From: Chitinophagaceae bacterium | GTDB lineage: Bacteria; Bacteroidota; Bacteroidia; Chitinophagales; Chitinophagaceae | Direction: 5' to 3' | DNA length: 37,478 bases | NCBI GenBank assembly: GCA_008080615.1 | Contig: VIKJ01000016.1 | Span: 1 to 37,478 of the forward strand | Shown: in pieces, positions 18,775-27,670 of the stretch | How positions within the stretch are numbered: position 1 is the stretch's first letter | How the letters are laid out: the number at the start of each line of letters is the position of its first letter | Program-made: the position numbers and the translations under genes | Notes under the pieces: generated by a model | Seen by the model: the letters and a program-made list of their open reading frames with translations, nothing else | What the model was told of the DNA's origin: nothing | Databases searched by the model: none

Positions 18775-19935
18775 TTATTTACTTGGTAAATTATTAAGTA
18801 GAAAATCACGCACGTTTCCACCCATTATTTTGTAAATATCTTCCTTATTGAAACCTTCTTTAAGTAAGGCATTTACAATAAGTGGAAGCCCAGTTACATC
18901 AAAGTGTGTACCAATAGCTCCATCAAAATCAGATCCTAAAGCTACTTTATCTACGCCTATTTTATCTGCTACATAACGGATACTCTTTGCAGTAGCTGCA
19001 GCATCTGTTCCACAAACAGCTGTTTCCCATAATCCAATTCCTACTAACCCGTTGCGCTTACCTATTTCCAATAAGTGTGCGTCTGATAAATTTCGGTTAT
19101 TGTCGCAAACACCTTTTACACCAGTATGCGAAATAATTAGTGGACTATTGGTAATGGCAAAAATATCGTCAATGGTTTTTGTAGAGCTATGGGCTAAGTC
19201 AATAATCATATGTAAACTATCCATCGATCGGATAAGTAATTTACCTTTTTCTGTAAGGCCTCCTTTTTCCATGCCGTGTTTAGAGCCAGCCCAAGCATTA
19301 TCAAAAAAATGAGTTAATCCAATATACCTAACTCCAGCATTGTAAAATTCTTTTAGGTTAGCTATTTCATTATTAAGACAATGAGCACCTTCAATTCCTA
19401 GCATTCCTGCTGTAAGGGTTTTTTTTGATTTTCTGTCTTCAATATATGCTTGAAGTGTTTCTTTATTAGTTATGATTCGGAATGCACCATCAGATTTCTT
19501 AGCAGTTTTAAACAGTGCTTCAGTTTGATGGATTGCTCTTTTCTTTACACTAAACCAATCTTCTGGATTACGCAATTGTGCAAAACTTAAGAGTGAAATT
19601 TGATCCGTTTTATCATCATTTTTTTCAATATTTATACCTCTTGGAGCTTTACTCACAATGGTGAAAACCTGAAAAGCCATATTGACTTCTTGCATTCTGG
19701 GAATGTCTACATGGCCATATTCATGCCTCTTTAAATTATCTCTATTCCAAAGCAGTGCATCGCAATGTAAATCTGCAATAAATGGAATGGAATCGTACCA
19801 TATTACTTTTTGCGGATTTGTATCTACTAAGGTTACTACATTGGTTGTTTTGTCTATGTAGCTAGGAGCAAAAATGAAAAAACAAATTGCTGCCAATATG
19901 AATAGAAGAGCAAGAACTTTGACTATTTTTTTCAT
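18775..19935 (-). CDS. Membrane dipeptidase (peptidase M19)
   Basis: FIADLHCDALLWNR; GIEGAHCLNN; GLTHFFDNAWAGSKHG; SHTGVKGVCDNNRNLSD; ALGSDFDGA. Confidence 0.9.
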   Translation of the reverse strand: MKKIVKVLALLFILAAICFFIFAPSYIDKTTNVVTLVDTNPQKVIWYDSIPFIADLHCDALLWNRDNLKRHEYGHVDIPRMQEVNMAFQVFTIVSKAPRGINIEKNDDKTDQISLLSFAQLRNPEDWFSVKKRAIHQTEALFKTAKKSDGAFRIITNKETLQAYIEDRKSKKTLTAGMLGIEGAHCLNNEIANLKEFYNAGVRYIGLTHFFDNAWAGSKHGMEKGGLTEKGKLLIRSMDSLHMIIDLAHSSTKTIDDIFAITNSPLIISHTGVKGVCDNNRNLSDAHLLEIGKRNGLVGIGLWETAVCGTDAAATAKSIRYVADKIGVDKVALGSDFDGAIGTHFDVTGLPLIVNALLKEGFNKEDIYKIMGGNVRDFLLNNLPSK

Positions 19936-19989
19936 TTTTATTTCAATTTACTGTTTTTCAATAATGTAACAGTAAATTTTATATTTGCA

Positions 19990-20691
19990 CTATTCGCGCC
20001 GGAAAATCTTTACATTAAAATTGTGTAAATCATATCTGGCCCCAACTATCTCTAATTCCTTATTCTCTAATTTTTCCGATATAATATTCGATTGCATTTT
20101 TAATTGTTTTATTCCATGCAATACATTAGCTATTACACAATCATCTAAACGATTAGGATCATTAGCTGCAATTGCTTTAATTTCAATTTCTGCTTTAAGG
20201 CTATCAATGATATCTTTTATATGACCTGGCGCAACACCTCCTTTTACGAATGCATCAACAGCCCCACAGCTTTCATGCCCCATGATCATGATTAATTTTA
20301 CATTTAAATGCTCAACAGCATACTCAATACTCCCTAGTTCTACATTTCCTATAATATTACCTGCAGTTCTAATTGTAAATATATCTCCAACACCTTGGTC
20401 AAATAAAAGTTCCGGCGAAACCCTGCTATCCGAACAGCAAACTATAATGGCAAATGGATGCTGTTCTTTTACTACAGACTTTAATCTTTCTAAACTTTCA
20501 TCTGGATGAATGGATTTTGCGTTAGCAAAACGAATATTTCCGTTCATTAATCTCTCCAGCGGTGTTTCATTTTTTATGCTAGTTTCCGTAGCTTGTTTAG
20601 GTTGTGAAGGTTGTTTGCAACTACTATAACAAAGGATAGAGAGAATGAAAATACTTATTTTAACTATGGACACTTGATTTAAAAATTCCAT
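19990..20691 (-). CDS. Beta-class carbonic anhydrase, predicted lipoprotein
   Basis: Lipobox LCYSSCKQ; zinc-site motifs CCSDSRVSPE and GHESCGAVDA. Confidence 0.88.
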   Translation of the reverse strand: MEFLNQVSIVKISIFILSILCYSSCKQPSQPKQATETSIKNETPLERLMNGNIRFANAKSIHPDESLERLKSVVKEQHPFAIIVCCSDSRVSPELLFDQGVGDIFTIRTAGNIIGNVELGSIEYAVEHLNVKLIMIMGHESCGAVDAFVKGGVAPGHIKDIIDSLKAEIEIKAIAANDPNRLDDCVIANVLHGIKQLKMQSNIISEKLENKELEIVGARYDLHNFNVKIFRRE

Positions 20692-20711
20692 ATGATTTAT
20701 TTTAGAATAAG

Positions 20712-20719
20712 CAAAGGTA
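20712..20719 (-). promoter_or_regulatory. -7 element for the carbonic anhydrase gene
   Basis: Reverse complement reads TACCTTTG about 20 nt upstream of the ATG at 20691. Confidence 0.4.
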
Positions 20720-20763
20720 CAAACTTGAGTATTCTATAAGGCATATAGAATCAGTTGAATAAA

Positions 20764-20775
20764 TGATTTTAATCA
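20764..20775. promoter_or_regulatory. FNR-like palindrome TGAT-N4-ATCA
   Basis: TGATTTTAATCA in the divergent intergenic region between the carbonic anhydrase and the Cys-rich small protein. Confidence 0.35.
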
Positions 20776-20817
20776 TCTTTGGCGGTTTAAATTTTAACTA
20801 TACTGTATACTTATTAT

Positions 20818-20831
20818 GTAACCTTTGTTAC
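20818..20831. promoter_or_regulatory. Perfect palindrome GTAAC-N4-GTTAC, candidate Crp/Fnr-type operator
   Basis: GTAACCTTTGTTAC, similar to the GTTAC-containing dyad at 12621-12640. Confidence 0.4.
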
Positions 20832-20878
20832 GTTCACATGATCTATTCGAGTTTAATTTTGTTGGAGAAATAAAACAT

Positions 20879-21115
20879 ATGAAAGAAACGCTGTTTCAAA
20901 ATTGGAATTGGATGAGGGCACTAAGACTGATAATTGGTTTAACTATCATCATTCAGGCTATAATGGGCAAGGATTGGGTTTTGGGATTTGCAGGAGTATT
21001 TTTTTCTGCTATGCCAATCCTTAATTTGGGGTGTTGTGGTTCGGGAGCATGTTATACACCTATAAGGAAAGAGAGTGACTCAACTAAAGCAATTATTTAT
21101 GAAGAAGTGGATTAA
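20879..21115 (+). CDS. Small membrane protein, DUF2892/YgaP-like, with Cys-rich C-terminus
   Basis: MKETLFQNWNWMRALRLIIGLTIIIQAIMGKDWVLGFAGVFFSAMPILNLGCCGSGACYTP; start chosen at internal Met. Confidence 0.7.
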   Translation: MKETLFQNWNWMRALRLIIGLTIIIQAIMGKDWVLGFAGVFFSAMPILNLGCCGSGACYTPIRKESDSTKAIIYEEVD

Positions 21116-21308
21116 TACCAATATACTCTATATCATAGGGGCAATACTAGGAGCTATAGCAGGATTTTTTTATTGGAAATTGATTGGTTGCTCTTCGGGC
21201 TCCTGTGCCATTACCTCAAAGCCACTAAATAGTACAATTTATGGTGCTGTAATGGGGGCACTCATATTGAGTTTGTTTAAAAGGGAGCAAAAAGTAGTTA
21301 ATAAATAA
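21099..21308 (+). CDS. DUF6132-like small membrane protein
   Basis: [50 protein letters not shown]; overlaps the preceding gene by 17 nt. Confidence 0.7.
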   Translation: MKKWINTNILYIIGAILGAIAGFFYWKLIGCSSGSCAITSKPLNSTIYGAVMGALILSLFKREQKVVNK

Positions 21309-21318
21309 TTTTACTGTA

Positions 21319-21615
21319 ATGACATTTAATGAGATTATACAATCGGATAAACCTGTGCTAGTAGATTTTTTTGCAGAATGGTGTGGACCTTGCAAAGTAA
21401 TGGCACCTATTTTGAAAGATGTTAAAGCTGATTTAGGTGATACGACTAGTATTTTAAAAATAGATGTAGACAAGAATCCTGGTACCGCTGCTGCTTATCA
21501 AATTCAGGGAGTACCAACATTAATATTATTTAAAAATGGAAAGCCACTTTGGAGGCAAAGTGGGGTAGTATCTAAAAGTACACTTATAAATATAGTAAAG
21601 CAGTATAGTGAATAA
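21319..21615 (+). CDS. Thioredoxin
   Basis: [20 protein letters not shown]...[28 protein letters not shown] (WCGPC). Confidence 0.93.
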   Translation: MTFNEIIQSDKPVLVDFFAEWCGPCKVMAPILKDVKADLGDTTSILKIDVDKNPGTAAAYQIQGVPTLILFKNGKPLWRQSGVVSKSTLINIVKQYSE

Positions 21616-21626
21616 ATCCTGCTGAA

Positions 21627-22055
21627 TTATAATAGAAATGGGATGATACTTTTTGTTCTCTCCATATATGATTTATATGAGGGAAATTTGATTAATAACA
21701 TTTGTTCCTCCCATTTGCTTTTAATGAGCAAAACAAGTAGTAATAAAATTACCGCAATTAGCTGGTATATAGAATAATGGATCACTAATAATCCAATTAC
21801 AAATAACAGAATTGAGCTATACATTGGGTGCCTTATATATTGATAAGGACCTGAAACTATTAAAATGGCTTCATTGGCTGGAATTGGTGAAATCCTAAGT
21901 TTACTTTTTCTCATAGCAATGATTGCCCAAAGGGCTAATATAATTGCTGGAGAAAGTATGCCAATACTCTTTAAGTTTAAAATTTTTTGGCCAGTATTGA
22001 AAGTGATTCCAATCAGCAAAGAAAATTGTAAAATTATTAAAGTTGGTGATTTCAT
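21627..22055 (-). CDS. Isoprenylcysteine carboxyl methyltransferase / PEMT-like membrane methyltransferase
   Basis: VSGPYQYIRHPMYSSILLFVIGLLV motif followed by KWEEQMLLIKFPSYKSYMERT. Confidence 0.75.
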   Translation of the reverse strand: MKSPTLIILQFSLLIGITFNTGQKILNLKSIGILSPAIILALWAIIAMRKSKLRISPIPANEAILIVSGPYQYIRHPMYSSILLFVIGLLVIHYSIYQLIAVILLLLVLLIKSKWEEQMLLIKFPSYKSYMERTKSIIPFLL

Positions 22056-22094
22056 AAATACTATATTTGTTACTGATTAAATATACAGTAATTC

Positions 22095-22403
22095 ATGAAA
22101 AAGATATTATATGCAATTTTTGTTTTAGCCATTCTGCAATCTTGCAATAGTGTAGAACAAAAAAATCCTGATCCAGCAGTAAATGATACTTCAGTAATTG
22201 TTGCTGATAGTACAGCCATGCATAGAGAAGATTTGTTTAAAGATGTAGTATTTGATTCAAAGAAGGATTTTGTTTGTGGAATGCCTATTACTGCAGGAGT
22301 TTCGGATACAGCTCATTATAAAGAAAAAGTATATGGATTTTGTTCATCAGAATGTAAAGCTGAATTTGTTAAGAATCCATCTTCATTTATAGCTGCTAAA
22401 TAG
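22095..22403 (+). CDS. YHS-domain lipoprotein
   Basis: Lipobox LAILQSCNS; DFVCGMPITAGVSDTAHYKEKVYGFCSSECKAEFVKNPSSF. Confidence 0.8.
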   Translation: MKKILYAIFVLAILQSCNSVEQKNPDPAVNDTSVIVADSTAMHREDLFKDVVFDSKKDFVCGMPITAGVSDTAHYKEKVYGFCSSECKAEFVKNPSSFIAAK

Positions 22404-22442
22404 TATCCTTATTCCTATTCTTTGTTCAAGAATTAAGCAATT

Positions 22443-23129
22443 TTATATTGACATTACTTTGCTTTGGCAAATGAAATTGCTAACGGGTATTCCTGTATTG
22501 CGAATTGCATTGAAGCCTCCAGATATTTCGGTAAAATTTCTGTAACCTCTTGCCTGTAAAATAGAGGCGGCAATCATGCTTCTATAACCGCCTGCGCAAT
22601 GAATATAAAAGTGATCTTTAATCCATTCATTAATATATGCTAGGGGCTTGCTAAATGCATTTTCAATGTGTTCGGCTTTATACTCTGATTCTTTTCGAAT
22701 ATCAATAATGGTTTCTTTTTTAGTATCAACATTTTCTGCAAACGCGTCAGCATGTATACGATCAATGGTATCAGCTTCTTTGCCTGCATTCATCCAAGCA
22801 TTGAATCCGCCGGCTAAATATCCAAGAACATGATCAAATCCAACCCTACTAAGCCGAGTAATAATTTCTTCTTCTTTTCCGGGTTCAGCAACCAAAATAA
22901 TTGGATGATTTACATCTACTATCATGGCGCCAACCCAAGGCGCAAAATCACCTGAAATCCCAATATTGATAGACTGCGGAATAAACCCTAAATAAAAATC
23001 ACTATGTTCTCTTGTGTCTAGGATAAGTGCTTCAGTATTTTCAGCGAATGTTTCAAACTCATCAGGAGAAAGTGCTTTCATCCCTTTATTTAATACAAGA
23101 TCAAATGCTTCGTATCCTTGTTTATTCAT
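22443..23129 (-). CDS. Tandem rhodanese-domain protein (possibly the C-terminal part of an MBL-rhodanese fusion)
   Basis: LILDTREHSDFYLGFIPQSINIG and ETIIDIRKESEYKAEHIENA...FYIHCAGGYRSMIAASILQARGY. Confidence 0.82.
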   Translation of the reverse strand: MNKQGYEAFDLVLNKGMKALSPDEFETFAENTEALILDTREHSDFYLGFIPQSINIGISGDFAPWVGAMIVDVNHPIILVAEPGKEEEIITRLSRVGFDHVLGYLAGGFNAWMNAGKEADTIDRIHADAFAENVDTKKETIIDIRKESEYKAEHIENAFSKPLAYINEWIKDHFYIHCAGGYRSMIAASILQARGYRNFTEISGGFNAIRNTGIPVSNFICQSKVMSI

Positions 23130-23794
23130 GGCATAAATGAATCTCTATTCGGTTGATTTAATGCATAGTTCATCTTTTTTTGATTTCCTAAACTATCCAC
23201 CGTTTCTTTCATCATATTTTTTCCGCATTCACTTCCTGCACCATGCGCTGGATATACAATCACATCATCCGCTAAGGGCATTATTTTATTCATTAAGCTA
23301 TCGTATAATAAACCCGCTAATTCTTCCTTGGTTAAATTGGCAGCTTTTTGTGCAAGATCAGGACGGCCTACATCCCCCAAAAACAGGGTATCGCCACTAA
23401 AAATGCAATAGTCTTTTCCTTTTTCGTCAATCAATAAAAAAGTACTGCTCTCCATTGTATGACCAGGTGTGTGCAACACTTTAATTGCGATATCACCGAT
23501 GATAAAAATTTCATTGTCTTTTGCGGTAATACAATCATAACCTGCTACAGCCGTAGGGCCAAATACAATTGAAGCACCTGTTTTTTTACTAAGGTCTACA
23601 TGACCGCTAACAAAGTCGGCATGAAAATGTGTTTCAAAAATATATTTTAGTTGAACTTTATCTTTTTCTAAACGCGCTAAATAAGGTTGAACCTCTCTCA
23701 ATGGGTCTATAATTGCGGCTTCGCCATTGCTGGTAATATAATAAGCTCCTTGAGCAAGGCAACCAGTATAAATCTGTTCTATTTTCATGTACAC
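23126..23794 (-). CDS. MBL-fold metallohydrolase, persulfide dioxygenase-like
   Basis: FETHFHADFVSGHVDLSKKTGA...VLHTPGHTMESSTFLL...FSGDTLFLGDVGRPDL...VYPAHGAGSECGKN; ATGA overlap with the rhodanese ORF. Confidence 0.85.
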   Translation of the reverse strand: MYMKIEQIYTGCLAQGAYYITSNGEAAIIDPLREVQPYLARLEKDKVQLKYIFETHFHADFVSGHVDLSKKTGASIVFGPTAVAGYDCITAKDNEIFIIGDIAIKVLHTPGHTMESSTFLLIDEKGKDYCIFSGDTLFLGDVGRPDLAQKAANLTKEELAGLLYDSLMNKIMPLADDVIVYPAHGAGSECGKNMMKETVDSLGNQKKMNYALNQPNRDSFMP

Positions 23795-23831
23795 AATTTT
23801 TGGAGATACAAAGTTGTGTAATAAAACAGGC

Positions 23832-24656
23832 TTATTTAATGATAAAAATCATAAATAGCTCTGATTCTTCCCGCTTTTTAAAAGAGTTATAGCAGGTTTC
23901 CAATTTTTTAATTGAAAACGTAGGTGAAAATAAGTGAATATATTCTTCCTTATTTCCTCCAAATGGTGGGCCACCTTCGAAGCTTCTATTGAAAAGTAAT
24001 CCAACTAATTTTCCTCCCTTAGCAATTAGCTGGCTCATTTTTATTACATAATTTGTTCTTAGTGATGGGTCTATTGCACAAAAAAAAGTTTGTTCAATAA
24101 TTAGGTCATATTGGCCTTGATGATTAAAAAAGTCGCCTAAGATTATTTGAATCCGCGAATCGTTTTTATATTTTTTTTGGAGAGATTGAACCAATGGTTC
24201 AGCAATATCTATGAGTGTGATATTGGTAAAGCCTTGTTCTAATAAATAAGCTGCTTCATACGCATTACCACAACCTGGAATGAGTATTCTACAATCTTTG
24301 TTGGTTAGTTGATCAATATACTGTTTAATAGGAGGGGATACTAGCCCTAAATCCCATTGAGTTGAATTGTTTTGGTATTTATCCGACCAAAAATTGGCGT
24401 CTAATGAATTAGCTGAGTTTATAAGTGACTCTATATAAATTCTGCTTTTCATTTTTTTGATTGCTGCTTCTCTAGATCTAGCTTCAGTAAAGGTATTGTA
24501 ATATTCAATGTGTTTTATAATCCAAGGGATACCAGCTTTTGTTGATTTATTTCTACCTGCATTGTGTTGTGATAATCTAATGGTTAGATTTTCACAAGAG
24601 CCTGTGTAGTATTTGTTTAGTGATTTTGAATAAATAATATAGACAGTATACGACAT
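23832..24656 (-). CDS. Fused GIY-YIG endonuclease domain plus TPMT-like SAM-dependent methyltransferase
   Basis: MSYTVYIIYSKSLNKYYTGSCENLTIRLSQHN (GIY-YIG) continues without a stop into LDANFWSDKYQNNSTQWDLGLVSPPIKQYID...ILIPGCGNAYEAAYLL (TPMT-like). The N-terminal 33 aa of the ORF track translate the tRNA and were removed. Confidence 0.75.
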   Translation of the reverse strand: MSYTVYIIYSKSLNKYYTGSCENLTIRLSQHNAGRNKSTKAGIPWIIKHIEYYNTFTEARSREAAIKKMKSRIYIESLINSANSLDANFWSDKYQNNSTQWDLGLVSPPIKQYIDQLTNKDCRILIPGCGNAYEAAYLLEQGFTNITLIDIAEPLVQSLQKKYKNDSRIQIILGDFFNHQGQYDLIIEQTFFCAIDPSLRTNYVIKMSQLIAKGGKLVGLLFNRSFEGGPPFGGNKEEYIHLFSPTFSIKKLETCYNSFKKREESELFMIFIIK

Positions 24657-24682
24657 AAAAAAAGCCCACAGCAATGTGGGCT
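24656..24682 (-). terminator. tRNA-Ala terminator
   Basis: On the - strand: AGCCCACA-TTGC-TGTGGGCT followed by a T-tract; 8-bp perfect stem. Confidence 0.8.
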
Positions 24683-24696
24683 TGATTTTAAAACTG

Positions 24697-24770
<74 letters not shown>

Positions 24771-24780
24771 ATGTGGATTG

Positions 24781-24811
24781 CAAATGTATAGGCTCAGAGG
24801 GGTATGACAAA
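24781..24811 (-). promoter_or_regulatory. tRNA-Ala promoter
   Basis: - strand TTTG-N19-TACATTTG ending 10 nt upstream of the tRNA 5' end. Confidence 0.7.
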
Positions 24812-24938
24812 ATTTTAGTTATAAAGGAATCCTCCCCTTCTCAACCAACCGGATATACTCATCATTTTCACTGCGCCAGGGGCATTGGTAATTCTCAACC
24901 GCAAATCTAAAGGTTCCCTGCCGGGAGACTTCCCCGGG

Positions 24939-24974
24939 AAAAAAAAGTCCGCCAAAGCAAATACTCCGGCGAAC
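24939..24974 (-). terminator. Terminator downstream of the right citrate synthase copy
   Basis: - strand GTTCGCC...GGCGGAC stem (one G-T pair) followed by eight T. Confidence 0.6.
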
Positions 24975-25012
24975 AAATTTTATTATTGTTTGTGATTGGT
25001 GAACCGCACCAC

Positions 25013-26354
25013 TTATTCCCAAATCTCATCTTTCCCTTCCAGCCATAACTTAACCGATTCGGTAGTAACCGATTTAGGACGTTCGAGCGGAAAGCCGAGG
25101 ACCCTGTCCCAGCAAAGACTTGCCATTACACCCAATGCACGGCTAACGGCGAAGAGAACGGTATAAAATTCATATTCAACCATTCCATAATGAACCAATA
25201 AGGCGCCACTATGCGCGTCTACATTGGGCCAGGGATTTTTTATTTTACCGAGCGACTGTAAAATAGGTGGCACCGTATCATAAATATTCCAAACCGTATT
25301 CACCAGTTTATCATCCGGCATATGTTTTTTACCAAACTCCATTTGCGCGGTGAAACGTGGGTCTGTTTTGCGCAATACGGCATGGCCATAACCGGGTACT
25401 ACTTTACCATCGGACAATGTTTTTTGAACATAACCAGCTATCTGTTCCCTTGTTGGTTCATCGGTACCCAGTTGCTCCTGCATCTCATAGATCCACTTAA
25501 TCACTTCCTGGTTAGCCAATCCATGTAAAGGGCCGGCTAAACCATTCATTCCGGCTGCATAACTCAGGAATGGATCACTTAAAGCGGATCCTACCAGGTG
25601 TGTGGTATGTGCCGATACGTTACCCCCTTCATGATCGGCATGAATGGTCATGTATAAACGCATCAGCTCTTTAAAGCTTTCATCTTCAAAACCCATCATA
25701 TGCGCCAGGTTACCTGCCCAATCGAGCAAACCATTGGGTTGTATATGCTCACTGTTTTTATATTTTCTCCGGTAGATATACGCGGCAATACGCGGCAGAC
25801 GGGCTATCAGGTCCATCGTGTCATCAAAAGCCGGGTTCCAGTAATCCGACTTACTGATGCCTTTAGAATATTCTTTGGCAAAATTACTTTCTGTTTGCAG
25901 CGCCATCACACCGGTAACAAACATGGTCATGGGATGCGCGCTAATGGGCAATGCATGCGCTAATGGGCAATGCATCAATAGTGGCAAACACATAGTTGGG
26001 TACATGACTGCGGCGTTGCCAGATATTGGTAATATGGGCCACATCTTCTGCTGTTGGCAATTCGCCAATCAACATCAGGTAATATAAACCTTCGGGCAGT
26101 GGTTCCCCGCCATTAGGGGCCCTGGGCAATTTTTCCTGCAATTCCGGAATAGAGTATCCACGAAAACGAATACCATCCTGCGCATCCAACAAACTGGTTT
26201 CAGTTACCAAACCGGTAATTCCACGCATACCCTGGTAAACCTGCGCCAGGGTTACTTCTCCGATCTTTCTGCTACCATGCTGCTTCAGCAATTCCTTAAT
26301 TTCTACATTCGAGGCATCCGCTTTTACTTTAAACCGCTCTTTAATTAATTCCAT
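25013..26354 (-). pseudogene. gltA: Citrate synthase (second copy), frame-disrupted by a 19-bp tandem duplication
   Basis: MELIKERFKVKADASNVEIKELLKQHG...[10 protein letters not shown] | [21 protein letters not shown]...GKDEIWE. Near-exact 19-mer repeated at 25937-25955 and 25956-25974. Confidence 0.85.
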
Positions 26355-26499
26355 GACTGATTTTTTATTGATAAGCTTACATAATACCATAGATAGGCAG
26401 GCCATATCAGAAAAGCCTTTCCTAAATGCGATAAAGGTAAAACAAGTTGCCATCCGCGACAAAACAAATGGGATGAAGGTTGTTGAAATAATGATAAAA

Positions 26500-27591
26500 T
26501 TATTTCGGCGCTTTGCGATATAGGTAAACCACTACAAAAACGAAGATAATATTGGGTATCCAGGCAGCTAACAACGGGGGCAGATTACCCTTGGTAGAGA
26601 AAATGGTAGAAAACCTGTCAGTAATAATAAATAATGCCGCCACCACAAAACCCACTGCCAGGTGTACCCCGCTGCCACCCCTCACCTTACGCCCGGCCAC
26701 AATGGCCCCGATAAGTGTTAACAGGAGTACCGTTACACAGGTAGCATCACGGCGGTAGCGTTCCACTTTCAATTCATTCAACCCCTCAGAACCGCGCAAT
26801 TCTTCCAGCCGTATAAACCGGTCCAGCTCGGGAGAAGTGAGTTTGTCTTTGGTGTATTTGTCGCGGCTAAGGTCGTAAGGTTTAAAATTAAAGTTCATCA
26901 CCCTGCTTAACTCAATAGTAACCTGTTCATTCAAAGGATTCAATTTCCGCTCAACTAATGATTCGAGTTTCCATTTTTTGCCTGCCGTATCCCAAAGGAT
27001 CACATCGGCCCTTGAATTCAGCACCACTTTATTACCCTCCACCTTATATAAAAAAATGGGGCCACCCCTTTTCAGCGCCGTATCATAGGTATAAATACCG
27101 GCGAACGTAAATGAATCCACCCTTAAATAAATATTGCTGGGCGGCGCCACCAGGCTGTTATAAGAGTTATTACCATCAATATACCTGGCTTCAAAAGCCC
27201 CTCTTACCTGGTTGGCACGGGGTACTATATACTGGTTAGAGAACCAAAGCATAGCAGCCAGGATAATGCCACCGATCCAGTAAGGCCGTAACCATCGCGA
27301 ATAGGAAGTTCCGCTGGCCAGGATGGCTATAATCTCGCTTCTGCCGGCCATCTTAGAGGTAAAAAAAATCACAGCGATAAATACAAATAAAGGAAACAGC
27401 AACGCCACTATATGCGGTATAAAACCGGCATAATATTCCGTAAGCACCCGCTTAAGCCCCAGTTGCGACTTAACAAAATCATCCGTTTTTTCACTTACAT
27501 CCACTACCACGGCAATGATGGAAAACAGGAAAATGGCGAAGAAGAAGGTGGTCAGAAACTTCTTTAGTATGTACCAGTCGATTTTCTTCAT
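26500..27591 (-). CDS. LptF/LptG family permease (second copy)
   Basis: Same length (363 aa) and clearly homologous to 6706-7797. Confidence 0.88.
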   Translation of the reverse strand: MKKIDWYILKKFLTTFFFAIFLFSIIAVVVDVSEKTDDFVKSQLGLKRVLTEYYAGFIPHIVALLFPLFVFIAVIFFTSKMAGRSEIIAILASGTSYSRWLRPYWIGGIILAAMLWFSNQYIVPRANQVRGAFEARYIDGNNSYNSLVAPPSNIYLRVDSFTFAGIYTYDTALKRGGPIFLYKVEGNKVVLNSRADVILWDTAGKKWKLESLVERKLNPLNEQVTIELSRVMNFNFKPYDLSRDKYTKDKLTSPELDRFIRLEELRGSEGLNELKVERYRRDATCVTVLLLTLIGAIVAGRKVRGGSGVHLAVGFVVAALFIITDRFSTIFSTKGNLPPLLAAWIPNIIFVFVVVYLYRKAPK

Positions 27592-27670
27592 GATAGGTTA
27601 TCCTGGCAAAGATACAGGGGGGAGTTGTAAGTTATATTGTTGTAGGTTATAAGTTATATGGTCCTTTGAT

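Noticed and set aside
19980-19987. + strand TATATTTG possibly driving an antisense transcript into the carbonic anhydrase gene
   Set aside because: No matching -33 element and such 8-mers are common in AT-rich intergenic DNA.
24819-25022. 67-aa [19 protein letters not shown]... downstream of citrate synthase
   Set aside because: The start overlaps the citrate synthase 3' end and the ORF reads through a strong terminator hairpin. The C-terminal part (ENYQCPWRSENDEYIRLVEKGRIPL) may be a gene remnant but cannot be supported.
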